From the NCBI GenBank assembly GCA_037952775.1, contig JBANAY010000004.1, positions 15,066,001-15,130,000 on the forward strand: a DNA stretch of 64,000 bases, given 5' to 3'. The notes beneath the pieces were generated by a model, which worked only from the letters and a program-made list of their open reading frames with translations, ran no database searches and had not been told where the DNA came from. The DNA comes from Clonostachys chloroleuca. Its lineage: Eukaryota > Ascomycota > Sordariomycetes > Hypocreales > Bionectriaceae. Every line of letters starts with the position of its first letter. Position 1 is the first letter of the stretch. Of this stretch, positions 22,385-33,050 are shown piece after piece. A program made the translations under genes and the position numbers.

Positions 22385-24520
22385 TTAAACCAGTTCAAAA
22401 TCCGACATGGTCACCCCATCAAAGAATCCAGTCCGGTAATCTCGCGCTATACCGACGCGTCGGAGGCGCGAATCTTGAACCATTTCCACGAGAAGAAAGG
22501 CCGTTTCGGTAAGTTCCAAGGCGAAGACTTTCAAAGAACCCTGTAAAACTCGGTAAACCGAAGATATGTAGTCCAGCTGCCCAACAATTTCCTGCTTCCT
22601 CGCTTTATAGGCCACAATGAAGCCGGTATGGGCATCAGCAGAATACACGGGCAGTTCTGGTACGACCCAAAAGTTGAATAGAGGGTTTGTAGAAGATCTA
22701 TCTCGTTGGCCAGTGGAGTTTTGCTCAATAATAGAATCCCATGGACATAGGCTGGCCTCTGGATGCCAAAACGGCCTCAACCTTGCCCTCACCCGGAGCC
22801 CAGCAATTCGTGAACCTTTGTAGATGTCGTCGTCGGAAGCTGTTTCAGAGGTATCAGAGGCATCGTAACTCCAACTGCTGACAAACTCGAGACCTCCAAG
22901 AGTCTGAACTTCTACCTCATACTCAATGCCGTGACAAAGAGGCAAGGAGGCCCAAGACCAAGAGGGAAAAGTTTGGCTCGAATCGACTGCTTTCTGAGGA
23001 ACGAACTTGGCAACCCGCCATGAAAGATCGTGAGCCAACGTCAATTCCCACAGTCCGGACAAGTAAGTATTTTTCTGGTCAAAGCTTGACTGATACCGAG
23101 ATGCAAGACCAGAAAGGGCGGGGAAGCGGTCATTTGGATTAGACATGTCTCGAAGTGTGTATGATGTAACTAATGATAACCATCCTCGGTGTCGAGTTTC
23201 GGCAGTACCATGATGACATGCAACTAGGAAGCTTTGTGGCACGTCTTTATTGAAGCCGCTCAGCTTACACGTCGTTGTGGGAATCGAAGTCTCAGCCAGT
23301 TGTGCGCCAGCGCACGACCAGTAGATTTTGTTGGGTGTCCAATATAGTACCCTCGGTGATAAATGCTCTTCTTGTAACGTCCAGGATCGCTTGGTCAAAG
23401 GGGAGGACTTTAAAATCTCCTCCAAGGCGATAAGAGGGGGCAGTAAATATCGCCCACGCAGATGACAGGACTGAGTGACCTGGGAATAAGCAGAGCGAGG
23501 AGATAATATAGCCTCGGTCGCTTTGGAGTTTGAACACAATGCTAGGGTAAAGAAAGCATTGCCGTAATAGCTATGCATCCTCGGTGCTTCACGCATGAAA
23601 TCAGACATATTGCTTTGGCCTTGAATAATGCACACAGAGTCAATCCATGCATAGGTTAGCCCCACACGTCTGAAGATCGTGATAGCATCACGAAGAGTGA
23701 CAGGGAGGTCCAAGATTGAGAACGCCTGGTGCCGTTGTTCTAGATTCTCCATGGTCGTCATTCCTTTGTGCAGAGATTGACCATCTTTCTCCGTGAGGAA
23801 TTGAGACCCCCAGCAATAGCTGAGGGCAGCATATTGCACTTGCTCATCCATGGAACATAATTGAAGCTCTGATTCAGAAACTATACGAATCAGCCTCGTG
23901 GGGTTCTCTGAAGACCATCGCAGGACTGAGCAGCTCTGTTTGTGATCTTGATGGCATGTCTCAGCCCAGCTTCTTATTTGTCGTGCTATCCATGGAGAAT
24001 CCGGATCCTCGGGCAGATTGAGAGAGGACTTAGCTGTCGAAGAGGTTGGGACAAGGACCGATTTGTCCGAATGGTGAAGTATTTCAAGCTTGAAGTCGAC
24101 ACTACTCTCCAGCATTTGCTCTGGGGTATTTTCTGGGGTACTGTTTCCTTGGTAGTTGAAGACAGGACGCACATACACAGGGCAATGCTTTGTGGTTGCA
24201 GCAAGGGTATTCGCTTCGCCAGTAGTCGCGCATCGAGAAAGAAGCGCCTGGCGAAACACGCGGCAGGTTTGACATCTCTTTGCACACTCTGAGAGCTCGT
24301 CAAAGTCGTTATGGAACGGCAGACGGCCAGTCGGGGACGGTGTGCCTTTCTTGCGCGCTTCTGAATGGAGGTCCAGGAGGATCTCAATTTGCGAGCATCC
24401 TCGGCAAATCGATTGGAGATCAACACCGATATTTGTCTTGCTATAATCCGACTGCTTGCCCTTGCCCGATAACCACATGCTGAGCGGGCCGTGGATCTTT
24501 CTTTGGGCTATTCGATGCAC
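22385..24520 (-). CDS. HET-domain protein (711 aa)
   Basis: Single-exon heterokaryon-incompatibility (HET) domain protein. Family members trigger or modulate programmed cell death after non-self recognition. The domain spans roughly residues 230-400: VQYAALSYCWGSQ opens it, TLRDAITIFRRVGLTYAWIDSVCIIQ in pieces (LRDAITIFRRVG, YAWIDSVCIIQG) forms the central block, and SYYGNAFFTLALC plus the RSWTLQEEHLSPRVLYW segment close it. The N-terminal 200 residues carry Cys pairs (CRGCSQ, CAKRCQTC) seen in many HET proteins. The C-terminal part is variable. No signal peptide. The frame is intact, in contrast to the decayed HET gene at 58925-60720. Confidence 0.93.
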   Translation of the reverse strand: MHRIAQRKIHGPLSMWLSGKGKQSDYSKTNIGVDLQSICRGCSQIEILLDLHSEARKKGTPSPTGRLPFHNDFDELSECAKRCQTCRVFRQALLSRCATTGEANTLAATTKHCPVYVRPVFNYQGNSTPENTPEQMLESSVDFKLEILHHSDKSVLVPTSSTAKSSLNLPEDPDSPWIARQIRSWAETCHQDHKQSCSVLRWSSENPTRLIRIVSESELQLCSMDEQVQYAALSYCWGSQFLTEKDGQSLHKGMTTMENLEQRHQAFSILDLPVTLRDAITIFRRVGLTYAWIDSVCIIQGQSNMSDFMREAPRMHSYYGNAFFTLALCSNSKATEAILSPRSAYSQVTQSCHLRGRYLLPPLIALEEILKSSPLTKRSWTLQEEHLSPRVLYWTPNKIYWSCAGAQLAETSIPTTTCKLSGFNKDVPQSFLVACHHGTAETRHRGWLSLVTSYTLRDMSNPNDRFPALSGLASRYQSSFDQKNTYLSGLWELTLAHDLSWRVAKFVPQKAVDSSQTFPSWSWASLPLCHGIEYEVEVQTLGGLEFVSSWSYDASDTSETASDDDIYKGSRIAGLRVRARLRPFWHPEASLCPWDSIIEQNSTGQRDRSSTNPLFNFWVVPELPVYSADAHTGFIVAYKARKQEIVGQLDYISSVYRVLQGSLKVFALELTETAFLLVEMVQDSRLRRVGIARDYRTGFFDGVTMSDFELV

Positions 24521-24802
24521 GATGTATACGAAACGTGATGGTGATAGAATGATTAACCCTCCACAGTCGAGATATCTAAATTTGGAATGTTGATCCTTCG
24601 TGAGAGTGGCGATTTGGAGATTCGACTGTGGCTGTGCACGATCATGTGAAACGTCAGCTCAACTCCACTTTTGACTTCAACGATCCTCCATCATCATTCA
24701 TCAACGAACAAGAAAAGCCTGAGTTAACCACTCTCCGCAGCCGCCATTATCTGCTGTTCGTATATTGAGCATATCAACTTAGGTTGATCCCTACCGCGGA
24801 GA

Positions 24803-25603
24803 ATGCCTTCCCTCGAATCCGACGACTGGCATGTACGCGCACGAGCAATGCCGTCTCTGCCCAACTTGCTGACGGGCGCCGACGTCCTTGTCGGCGATCT
24901 TGTTTGCCAGGCGGTTCACACATTATGTCTCGTAATTCAAGCTATCATTCTTGGCGCTGGAGCGTATGGTTTCATATCATGCAGCAGTGATTTGGGGTTC
25001 AGTGAAGACCATTGTTCCTCCAATAGCGCACGGATAAACCTTCCATGGTCCGCATCGCTCATGGTATGCCCCCACTAACCCTTTATACGATTCTCCATAT
25101 TTTCGGATCGATTTCTGGTTATCCTTTACGGTATTAATGGGCAAGAAAACTCTGTTGACAACTTTGGCAGGGTATGGTAGCCGGTGCCGCGAATTTAGTC
25201 TATCTCAGCCGAATCTCAGCTCTCGAAAAACGAGAAACAGACAATTCCAGCCATCAGAAGCGGCTCCAAAAGCTGTACACTTTATTAGTTGGCATGCTTT
25301 TCAACATGCTATTCATGCTCGTTGATTTTATCATCATGCACAAAGCAAATTCCTTGGCCGATGCGAGATGGACTCACCTCTACGTCCTTGCTACGGTAGA
25401 AATGATTGGCGGGTAAGTCTCTGCGCCCTTCACCGACGTTAGGCTGTGCAGATAACTAATCAACATACAGAGCCCTCCTGATGGCTACCTTGGTTCTCCA
25501 TGCTTGCAAACTATACAGAGTTCTTTGTCAGAAGAGTCAAGTGTACGAGGTTTTAAACAATCTGGAGGAAGGGTTTGAGGATGAATATAGGGATTTGGAA
25601 TGA
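24803..25603 (+). CDS. Multi-pass membrane protein of unknown function (211 aa, 3 exons)
   Basis: Exons are 24803-25063, 25171-25412 and 25471-25603 (636 nt, in frame); introns are 107 and 58 nt. Four hydrophobic segments are visible: CQAVHTLCLVIQAIILGAG, SLMGMVAGAANLVYL, YTLLVGMLFNMLFMLVDFII (pieces LLVGMLFNMLFML) and ATVEMIGGALLMATLVLH. The N-terminus is hydrophilic without a cleavable signal. The C-terminus ends acidic (EGFEDEYRDLE). The family is not recognised. It is divergent from the HET gene at 24520, and no pairing is implied beyond proximity. Confidence 0.75.
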
Positions 25604-26040
25604 TGAAAATCCTTGGCTTGCGCCTCTTCCGCCAAGAGGTGGTTAGAATATACCGCTTAGTTATGTTGAATTTTACCCTATGGGCTGCACGGATGGGGTT
25701 TCTCCTGCTTAATTCTCAGTTCGTTAAAAACGAAACTAAAACTATGCATGGCGGCGTAATATAGCACTTAATACTCTAAATGATTTCCAAAAGTGCATCT
25801 TGGAGCAAAAAAGTCAATATCTGGGCTACTTTGGCAATAATCAGTGACCCTGCACAATTATACTATTATAGTAGGCATTGTAGCTTTCTTCTCCAACCAA
25901 ATTGATGCGTCGGTAGAGATTGACTCCCAGATCTCATTACAGTCATGCCATGAACAGCCTTGGAAGTGAGGCCATGCAAGTAATTTTTACCTTGAGTGTT
26001 ATTCAAATCTTGCTTTAATCATAATAGAAGCCTATGAATT
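25604..26040. other. Convergent spacer, AT-rich
   Basis: 3' flanks of the membrane-protein gene and of the SDR. No gene seen. Confidence 0.5.
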
Positions 26041-26940
26041 CTATATAGCTAATCTAAACCTAAGTAAATCACTAGCTACAATCGTTTCCCTTTTACTTAG
26101 TAAGTCCTCCATATCCCAGTTTGAGCAAATGATGCGTGGCGACAGCCATTCTCTCCTCTCAGCGGTGAGCCAAACTAGAGTGTTTGCCACTAATTCAGCA
26201 GTATCCGTCAGATATGGCCTAAAGTCAGGGTGAAGCTGACTTGCCAAGTCTGTTTTCACAGCTCCTGGCTCTACTGAGTGAATCACCAATCCCTCCTTTC
26301 CATATTGGGCGTCCAGGTGCTCGCCGAAACGACATAGTGCGAATTTGGTGCCTCCATATGCCGAAGCCAATCCTGAGATGGCAAACGCAGCGCCACTTGC
26401 CAGGTTGCAAATTGTTTTTGAATTGGACGCGAGGATAAGGGGCATGAATGCTCGGCAACAGAGGTATACCCCCTTTACATTGACCTCCCATGTCCTCCAC
26501 CACTCTTGAGGATCCGACTCTTTGTCGGCAACACGGCTTGGACCTTCGCTATAACCGGCATTATTGATAAGAATATCCAGAGACCCGTCGAACGCGTCCG
26601 AGATTATTTTCGCAGCATTATTTAAGTTGTCCTCTGATGTCACATCAAGAGATAGTTCGACAATGGTTGGAACGGCTCGGCCAGCTCGGTCTGCAGATTC
26701 TCTGCATTTGTCTGCAACCTCGGTGAGGGCGCCGCGCGCTACCAGGGCGATTTTTGAACACCCCGCCGAGGCGAATGCAATCGCCATCGCCTTCCCGAGG
26801 CCTCTGGACGCACCAGTGATGCATACTGACTTTCCCGAAAAATCCTGAAAAGACGGGTCGATGAAAGGGTAGGTGTCTGAGCGAGAGCGTTTTGTAAAAC
26901 CTCGCACTTCTAGGGCATTGGAGAATTGCATGTACTCCAT
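26041..26940 (-). CDS. Short-chain dehydrogenase/reductase (299 aa)
   Basis: Single-exon classical SDR. TGASRGLG cofactor motif at about residue 40, NNAGYSEG around residue 125, NLASGAA with the catalytic Ser, YGGTKFALCRF as YxxxK and VEPGAVKTDL after the active site. The frame is open up to 27009, but the methionine at 26940 (MEYMQFSNAL) matches the usual N-terminus of similar fungal SDRs better; an extra 23 residues would result from the upstream ATG. It sits next to an enoyl-reductase-like pseudogene and three P450s, so a role in secondary metabolism is plausible (inference). Confidence 0.9.
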   Translation of the reverse strand: MEYMQFSNALEVRGFTKRSRSDTYPFIDPSFQDFSGKSVCITGASRGLGKAMAIAFASAGCSKIALVARGALTEVADKCRESADRAGRAVPTIVELSLDVTSEDNLNNAAKIISDAFDGSLDILINNAGYSEGPSRVADKESDPQEWWRTWEVNVKGVYLCCRAFMPLILASNSKTICNLASGAAFAISGLASAYGGTKFALCRFGEHLDAQYGKEGLVIHSVEPGAVKTDLASQLHPDFRPYLTDTAELVANTLVWLTAERREWLSPRIICSNWDMEDLLSKRETIVASDLLRFRLAI

Positions 26941-27349
26941 GTCTGATATGATTTGAACTAGAAACCAATATCCGAATAGATGTTTATTGAGGAGCTCATT
27001 TGATTCCACTTGTATTTTATAATTTAATACTCCCGGTGAGTATTCGGATACATTTTCGGACTGTAAGCGAAGATCGGAAACTTTTGTGTCTACAGATTGT
27101 GCTTATTTCTTGTGCAAGTCCGCGTCGGTGGAGTTCATGAGCTGTTTCTTTACCCCTGAATGCTCTCTTAAGGTTATCGAAGCACGCATTATGCTGAGGG
27201 TTGCCGTCAAGTTGGTAAGCTATACAGAAAGTCGTGTGGTCCTTGCTCCATAATTTGGCTCATTTAGTATCCGTTAGAAAGTAAAAATGAAGATGCCCTA
27301 CATATTGGCTTCTCTAATGGTCTTGGGGATTGTAGTCAAACTACCAATG
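26941..27349. other. Upstream region of SDR
   Basis: Promoter-size spacer with AT-rich sequence. No gene seen. Confidence 0.4.
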
Positions 27350-28419
27350 CTACTGCCGTGCATGATATAGATGAACTATTGATGATATGTTAAGCTTGTT
27401 CTTGTTAGATCTACCACCATGATATTCGACTGCGACGCCGAGAGATTCCCAGACTGCCCCAATGATAGGTTTTGTCTTGAGCTTAGCGATGTCAAAGTTG
27501 CCGGAAGCTGGAGCCCGAAAATGGCCAACTTGCCACCGGACCTGATAACGCTGTCAGTTTGCTTTACTGTTGAGCCCTGCGAGATAGCTTCAATGGCATA
27601 CTGGACTCCCTCGCCCCCAGTAGCCTTAGGAACTGCCTCCGGCCACTGAGGGTCCCGATAGTCAACCAGGATATCGTATTAGTACGGCGCATCGTACAGA
27701 AGTGCATGCTTTGAGGGGCTTGCCGCACCAATTAATCGAATTTTTCTTCCAGAGGCCTTTCTCGGAAAGCCTGACAAGCTGCGCGGCGTAGAGGCCCACG
27801 GATGATGAAGCACCGTATATAAACACACTAACTGGTTCATTTTCACGAATGCTTCGCTGCCCAGAAACGCCTGTCTCTGAGAATGGACTCGGTAATTGTA
27901 AACGCTCAAAGACACCTTGAGTAGCAGTTACGGCTCCCAAGCTAACGCTAGCCGCTTCCTCAAAAGATACCTTGTCAGGGATGTTCCAGGTGAGGTCATA
28001 ATCAATGGCAACATATGCTGCAAATGCGCCAGGGTGGTCATTAACAGAGCTGGCTACAGGGAAATGGTTCTAATGTCAGCTTGGTTCCCAATATCGGGCT
28101 GGCAATCGGCCAACTTTCAGCCCAAGTGTCAGCATGACTTACCGCCCTGCACAAACCCAGATACGCGCGCTCCAACTTTGGTTCGCAGGTCGTCGAAACC
28201 AACAAGATCTTTTCCCACCTGAGCTCACTCTCCTGCGAAATCGGATCCTAGAACACGCTTCTCTTGGGCGGCCATGGGCCTGACAGCATTCATGTAATCG
28301 ACATGGCTCAACGCGACAGCATGAACACGAACAAGGATTTCCTTGGGTCCCGGCTCCGGATTGGGTACATCCTGAACGGTTGTGGACTTTTCGACTGTGT
28401 TCAGCACGAGGGCTCTCAT
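27350..28419 (-). pseudogene. Broken MDR-family enoyl-reductase-like / zinc-alcohol-dehydrogenase-like gene
   Basis: The remnants read as a medium-chain reductase like the trans-acting enoyl reductases of fungal polyketide clusters. The start is at 28419 (MRALVLNTVEK) followed by the substrate-domain motifs VRVHAVALSHVDY and VLGSDFAGE. An intron near 28050-28140 joins SGFVQGG to the HPGAFAAYVAIDYDLTWNIPD region (pieces HPGAFAAYVAI). The cofactor block IYGASSSVGLYAAQL follows. Four lesions are visible: an in-frame TGA at 28225-28227 after FAGE; a one-base frame change around 27755-27768; an in-frame TAA at 27679-27681; and another frame change near 27511-27516. Beyond these, homology continues (VDYRDPQWPE, AIEAISQGSTV, KTKPIIGAVWESLG), then ends early. 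It cannot encode an active enzyme. Confidence 0.85.
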
Positions 28420-30010
28420 TGTGGTAACGCCAACACGTTTTTGAGGATGGTGATGATAGGTGTTGGTAAATACAAGAAAATGTAGAGGTATGAAACCATA
28501 TGGGAAGCACAAAACGTTTCAAGCATTGCCTACTCTTAATACTTATATAAGCCTATCATTCGTAGCATCGCTTCGGATATAAGGTTTGCTGCTCTGAAAT
28601 CATCGATGCAACCGTTAAGCTTAGCTGGCGATGAAAACCTACTGAAGTAAGGCCGAAAGCAAATCGATTGTTTTGTCACCGTTCCTCACACTCAGCTTGA
28701 CGGCCCTTGCTCATTCAAGTGAACTCCGAGCGAGACTAAGAAAAACTAAAATGCATTTGTCATCCAGTAAATCACGCTTTCTCCGCGGGCGACCCTACCT
28801 ATGTGGGCCTAAGGTATGATGTGATTCATTAGCGAAGAAGGTGGACGGGACAAAAGTGGGCAATAGTCGTATTAATTGCCGAGCAAGAAGCGCTTCTGTT
28901 GGCTTCCCAGCCGTCGAGGGCGTGAGCGAACGTTGTTATAACATCTGGCCAGTCAGACTGCAGTTTCGTAAAACTTACCAGGATAGTTGAGTAATCATTC
29001 CTAGGTATCCAGTTGCGCTTGTCTTCCAGTAATGACTTCGCTAACGCTTCATATAATGGTGGAGGCAACTTAGCAACTCTAGCATCTTCCACTTCGTAGA
29101 CATTCTCCAACCATAAGATGAGATTTCACGATGCTTGTTCGCTCCCCCGTAGCCCCCCATCTGTTACGTAGCTTTATGATAATGCATTGGCTTAAAGGGG
29201 CTTAGCATGAACAGGTCTACATACAGAAAAGACTTGGCCAATCTTTGTAAGGGTTTGTATGATAATAGGCAGAGATACAAAATTAACCTAAGTTTCGAGT
29301 TTCTTATACCTGAAATATTTCTTTCTAATAGAAGAATTACTCTCAAAGCTGCATATTGCGGCTATATATATCTTTTTAATGTGTCTAGTAAGAGAAAATA
29401 CTTAAGAATAGGACGAAGTCTTCATTTAAGTTTGCTATCCCAACAAATAGTACTCAAGTACATTAATATTGAAACAAGTGTGGAGAAGAATGAGTACCTA
29501 CTTTAGCAAGGTGTTCCAGTAAGTATTATTGTAAGCGGCGTCGTCATCGAAGTCGGGCTATATTTAAGGGTCGTAGGTTAGGTGGGAGGAGAGCTAGGCA
29601 GAGGATCCGGTAGTGATTCACTCACGACAGAGGCAAGTCTGTAAAGTATAGGTGTCCAGATTTGACTTGCGATAATCCTAGCTTATGTAGGAGACAGAAG
29701 ATCAAATTTCAACCCACTGATGATGATAACGACAACAATAATAAGCCCAGCATTGTAGCCAATTTTTACTCTAAGTTGCCATTCAGCCCTTTTGGTCCAT
29801 TTTTAAAATGATTTACCAAGGATTCTAACCCTTATGACATTTCTCAAGGTCCATAGTATTCTAAAGAGCACATATGCACACGTGTTGTAAATCTCAATAA
29901 TCTCAGCTCATAGAGAACCTCAAAAAAGTCGAAATAATTTCTCGTTATCCTGAATCATTATTTCATCTTAAAACTCAAATACGGTAGTCGATCAGCCGAT
30001 CGTGGCCTTC
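28420..30010. other. AT-rich gene-poor spacer
   Basis: Contains the upstream region of the pseudogene and, from about 29160, very AT-rich sequence typical of decayed repeats. The minus-strand 93-aa frame at 28829-29110 (KLPPPLYEALAKSLLE segment) looks protein-like but has no recognised family and no partner exons. I treat it as a possible gene fragment only. Confidence 0.5.
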
Positions 30011-31849
30011 TCAGGCTCTCTCTGAAATCCTGACTGAAAAATCCTCGCCAGCCTTGATCCCCATGATCCCTAACCCCGGAGTGCCAACATCGCCTTCTGG
30101 GAGAGGTGCACCGCCAATGATTTCAAGATCAAAGCGGTGTAGAATAGTGCATACACATGCTTTGATAGACTGCTCAGCAACAAAACGACCCGTGCAAAGA
30201 GTCTTCCCACCCCCAAAAGGTCTCCAATATCCACCTCGTGTACGATTCTCCTTTTCTAAAAACCGACTAGGTATAAATTGCTCGGGGTCCTGTTTATATG
30301 CATTCTCGCTCATGTGGAGGAGCCTATACGGGATGATGACCTTGTTTCCTTTGCGAAATAGCATGTCGCCTACAACGGTATCCTCGTTGACGCAGCGGAC
30401 TGCTGATCCGTTTGAAATTAGCCGAAGAGTCTCAAGCCAGACAGCCTCAAGATGAGGGCAGAGACTATGGTCGACAAGGTGCTCGTGATTGACGAGCTCG
30501 CCCCCTCGAAGGCTTGTGCCGTCTCTTGACGAATCGTTTCAATAAGCGATGCGTTGTGGAGAAGGAAGGCCAACATCCAAAATGTGGTCCTGCGTGTGTT
30601 GGTGTTGATGCTACAACGATTCGTCAGCCAGTTCCTAAATAATTGAGTTTCCTCATATGCTGGTATCACACGATAGCAGATAACGTACGTCATATACATA
30701 GTAAGAAATAGAGTGGCGATATCATCCTCTTGCACTCCCATCGCCCGGAGCCCCGCCTCAGCACCTTGAAGCAACCATGTCTGCTCGCTTCTCTCACTCT
30801 TGGGAGCCATGATGTACTTCTTCAAGCTTCGGTGTAGATGATTCTTGGCGGCTCTCATATCCTTGGAAAATGGTTCTGGGATCCGATAGTTAATCTGCCA
30901 GCTGAGCTCATCAAACGTATAGAACGCATCCGCAAAGTCGGGATCAATCCGCGAGAGATCGTCGCCAAAGTAGGCATAGCCACCAGCACGGGTGAAGAAG
31001 TGGGCACACCACTTGTACAGCGAGACAGTGACCTCCTTTACGCCAGTGCGATCGTCCATCGGGGATCCTGCAGCTCTGATTTGATCAATTCGCAAGTCAC
31101 GATTGAACGAATACAGAAAGCGTGCTACCAAGGCCTTCTGTTTGTCTCCCGGGTATAGCTCATGCATATGCATTTGATGAATCAGCAATCCGATCGGATC
31201 CTCAGCTGTATTTGGGAAATCTACGGCCCCATTGGGAAGCTTCTGGAAGTAACATGCTTGAATGGCAGATTCACTGAGCCCTGTGTTACGGAGAAAGTCC
31301 AAGACAAACTCCTCAAACGATAGAGTACTTGTGTTCTTGTCAACTTCTGCGGCATGCTTGGCGTCAGAAATGACATAAAACTTTGCTCCTATGATGGTAA
31401 AAGCAAACGGAGTTCTGATGTTGCCAAGTTGCTGCCTGGTCGCCTGTTAGCAGATTATGATGTCGGCGAGGCTCATGATGCTCACCTTGCTCGCACAAGA
31501 AAAGTATAGTAGTTTTTGAAAAAGGGAATGGTGTGACCTGTAAGGCTTGAATTAGCTTGAGACTCGGGGTAGAGATACATTAACACCCACCAAGGCCTGT
31601 GGAATGAAAATTAGCGAGATGAGTGCTAACGAGAGTAGCTGAAGGGCACTGACATGGTATGAGATATGGCACCTCTGGCGGCTCCTCGGGGTGCCATTTT
31701 GGTGTAAGGGTAAATCGAATCACCCTCCATGCTGCCCAAATAATGAGCAATAAAATTGAAAAGCCCCAGAGAGTGATGTGTTGTTGAAAGATGCCGTTCA
31801 AGAGCTGCTGGCACCACCAGCCCAGGATTCCCGTTGTTTCGACTTCCAT
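30011..31849 (-). CDS. Cytochrome P450 with a one-base frameshift and a 6-nt microexon (P450-1)
   Basis: ER-anchored haem monooxygenase, CYP7/CYP8-like among fungal P450s. Exons: 31654-31849 (membrane anchor), microexon 31601-31606, 31486-31538, 30689-31443 and 30011-30610. The microexon joins VPYLIPC to GHTIPFFKN as LIPCLGHTIPFF, restoring the proline-rich hinge. The 31444-31485 intron is only 42 nt. The haem loop PFGGGKTLCTGRF lies near the C-terminus and ExxR is ETLR. The last exon is one base short: at C30501-30505 (GGGGG on the coding strand) the frame leaves FEG and resumes as GELVNHEHL. A sixth G would give 536 aa. This is either a disabling mutation or an assembly error in a homopolymer. 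Neighbouring genes suggest secondary metabolism. Confidence 0.8.
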
Positions 31850-33050
31850 TCTGCAGGCTGTGAGCTATTGTTTAATGGAAAAGCCTTATAGAAAAGCACC
31901 ATTTACTTTACTAATGGGGGATATATGGGACAAGGTAGCGGAAAGATTCCCCCAGCCCCGTCTTATCGAAAGATGCCTAATATTGCTACTGATCGATTGG
32001 ACCTGCCCAAGGGGTAAAGCGGCCCGTGTTGAACCAATTCTAAGAATAAGCCCATGGGCAAATTATAGGACACGCACTAGTCCCTGTGATACGCAAGTCT
32101 CTAGACTGCCCATGCCCAACGAGGCTTTTCTTATTATGCAGCCAGCGCGTGTTAGCGTAACGACATATCATCCGGGGGTGGATGAATGGAGCTGACTTGG
32201 TGTGTCTCGAGTATGAATATTGGCCACATAAGTGGAACCGGTCTCAGCGAAATCGGAACCACATCATGCCTGGGAGATGGTACCATATGGAGTGCCGTGT
32301 CTGCAAAGCAGTGACATGCTTATCATAGGTTCATTCTCAGTAACGAAAAATATACTATGCTGGTCGGCCGTGAGGAACCCAGTTGGGGAAGTCGAAGTTC
32401 CTTTGCCCAGCTCCCTGTGCCATGAAGGATTATTATTGTGGTAGGCATCCCACCCTTACTCGGATTATGGCCCAGCAAGTCCCAGGCAGGGTGGTGGAGA
32501 AGCTGAACCCCACAGATTCATGATCTGATCTGGGAGCCACTCGCTTACAGGGCTCTGGGCGCGTCCAGCATCATGATCCTTCGCTGGATCCACTGACTGG
32601 AAGATGTCGACTGGAGACTGGAGGCCTTCGATAGGTTGGCGCTGAGGTCCTGCTGGAGCGTGATTTTATCATTGCGTGATAAGGATTACATACACTCGCC
32701 AAGCTTGCCCTGCAGTATGTAGCCTTGGCCTCACTGTCAGCTGCCAAGCCAAGACGTGGCGAGGGTGCAGACAGTCAAGCACTCTAACTCGACGGTGAGA
32801 CATCATACTGTTGGCAATACGAAGAACCAAATACCTGACACTACCGCAAGGTATCCGAATATTCTACTCTAGGAGAATGTGTACGTGTACGTATTGAGTT
32901 TTGTATCTGGCCGAATTCCCAACATCCAAAGACCGAATACTATCTACAAGCCATCACCGTAGCTCACTATTGTAATCTAACTTGCTGTTTAGTGCTACAG
33001 CAGCGGCCTCCTCAATTGACCCATTCATATTCATGGCTCTCCATGTCTCA
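31850..33050. other. Intergenic spacer between P450 genes
   Basis: 1.2 kb holding the promoter of P450-1 (left) and the 3' flank of P450-2 (right). Frames of 134 and 70 aa on the plus strand have no domain. No RNA gene or repeat recognised. Confidence 0.5.

Noticed and set aside
28829..29110. 93-aa minus-strand frame with protein-like composition
   Set aside because: No recognised family and no adjoining exons; at best a gene fragment, so not listed as a gene.
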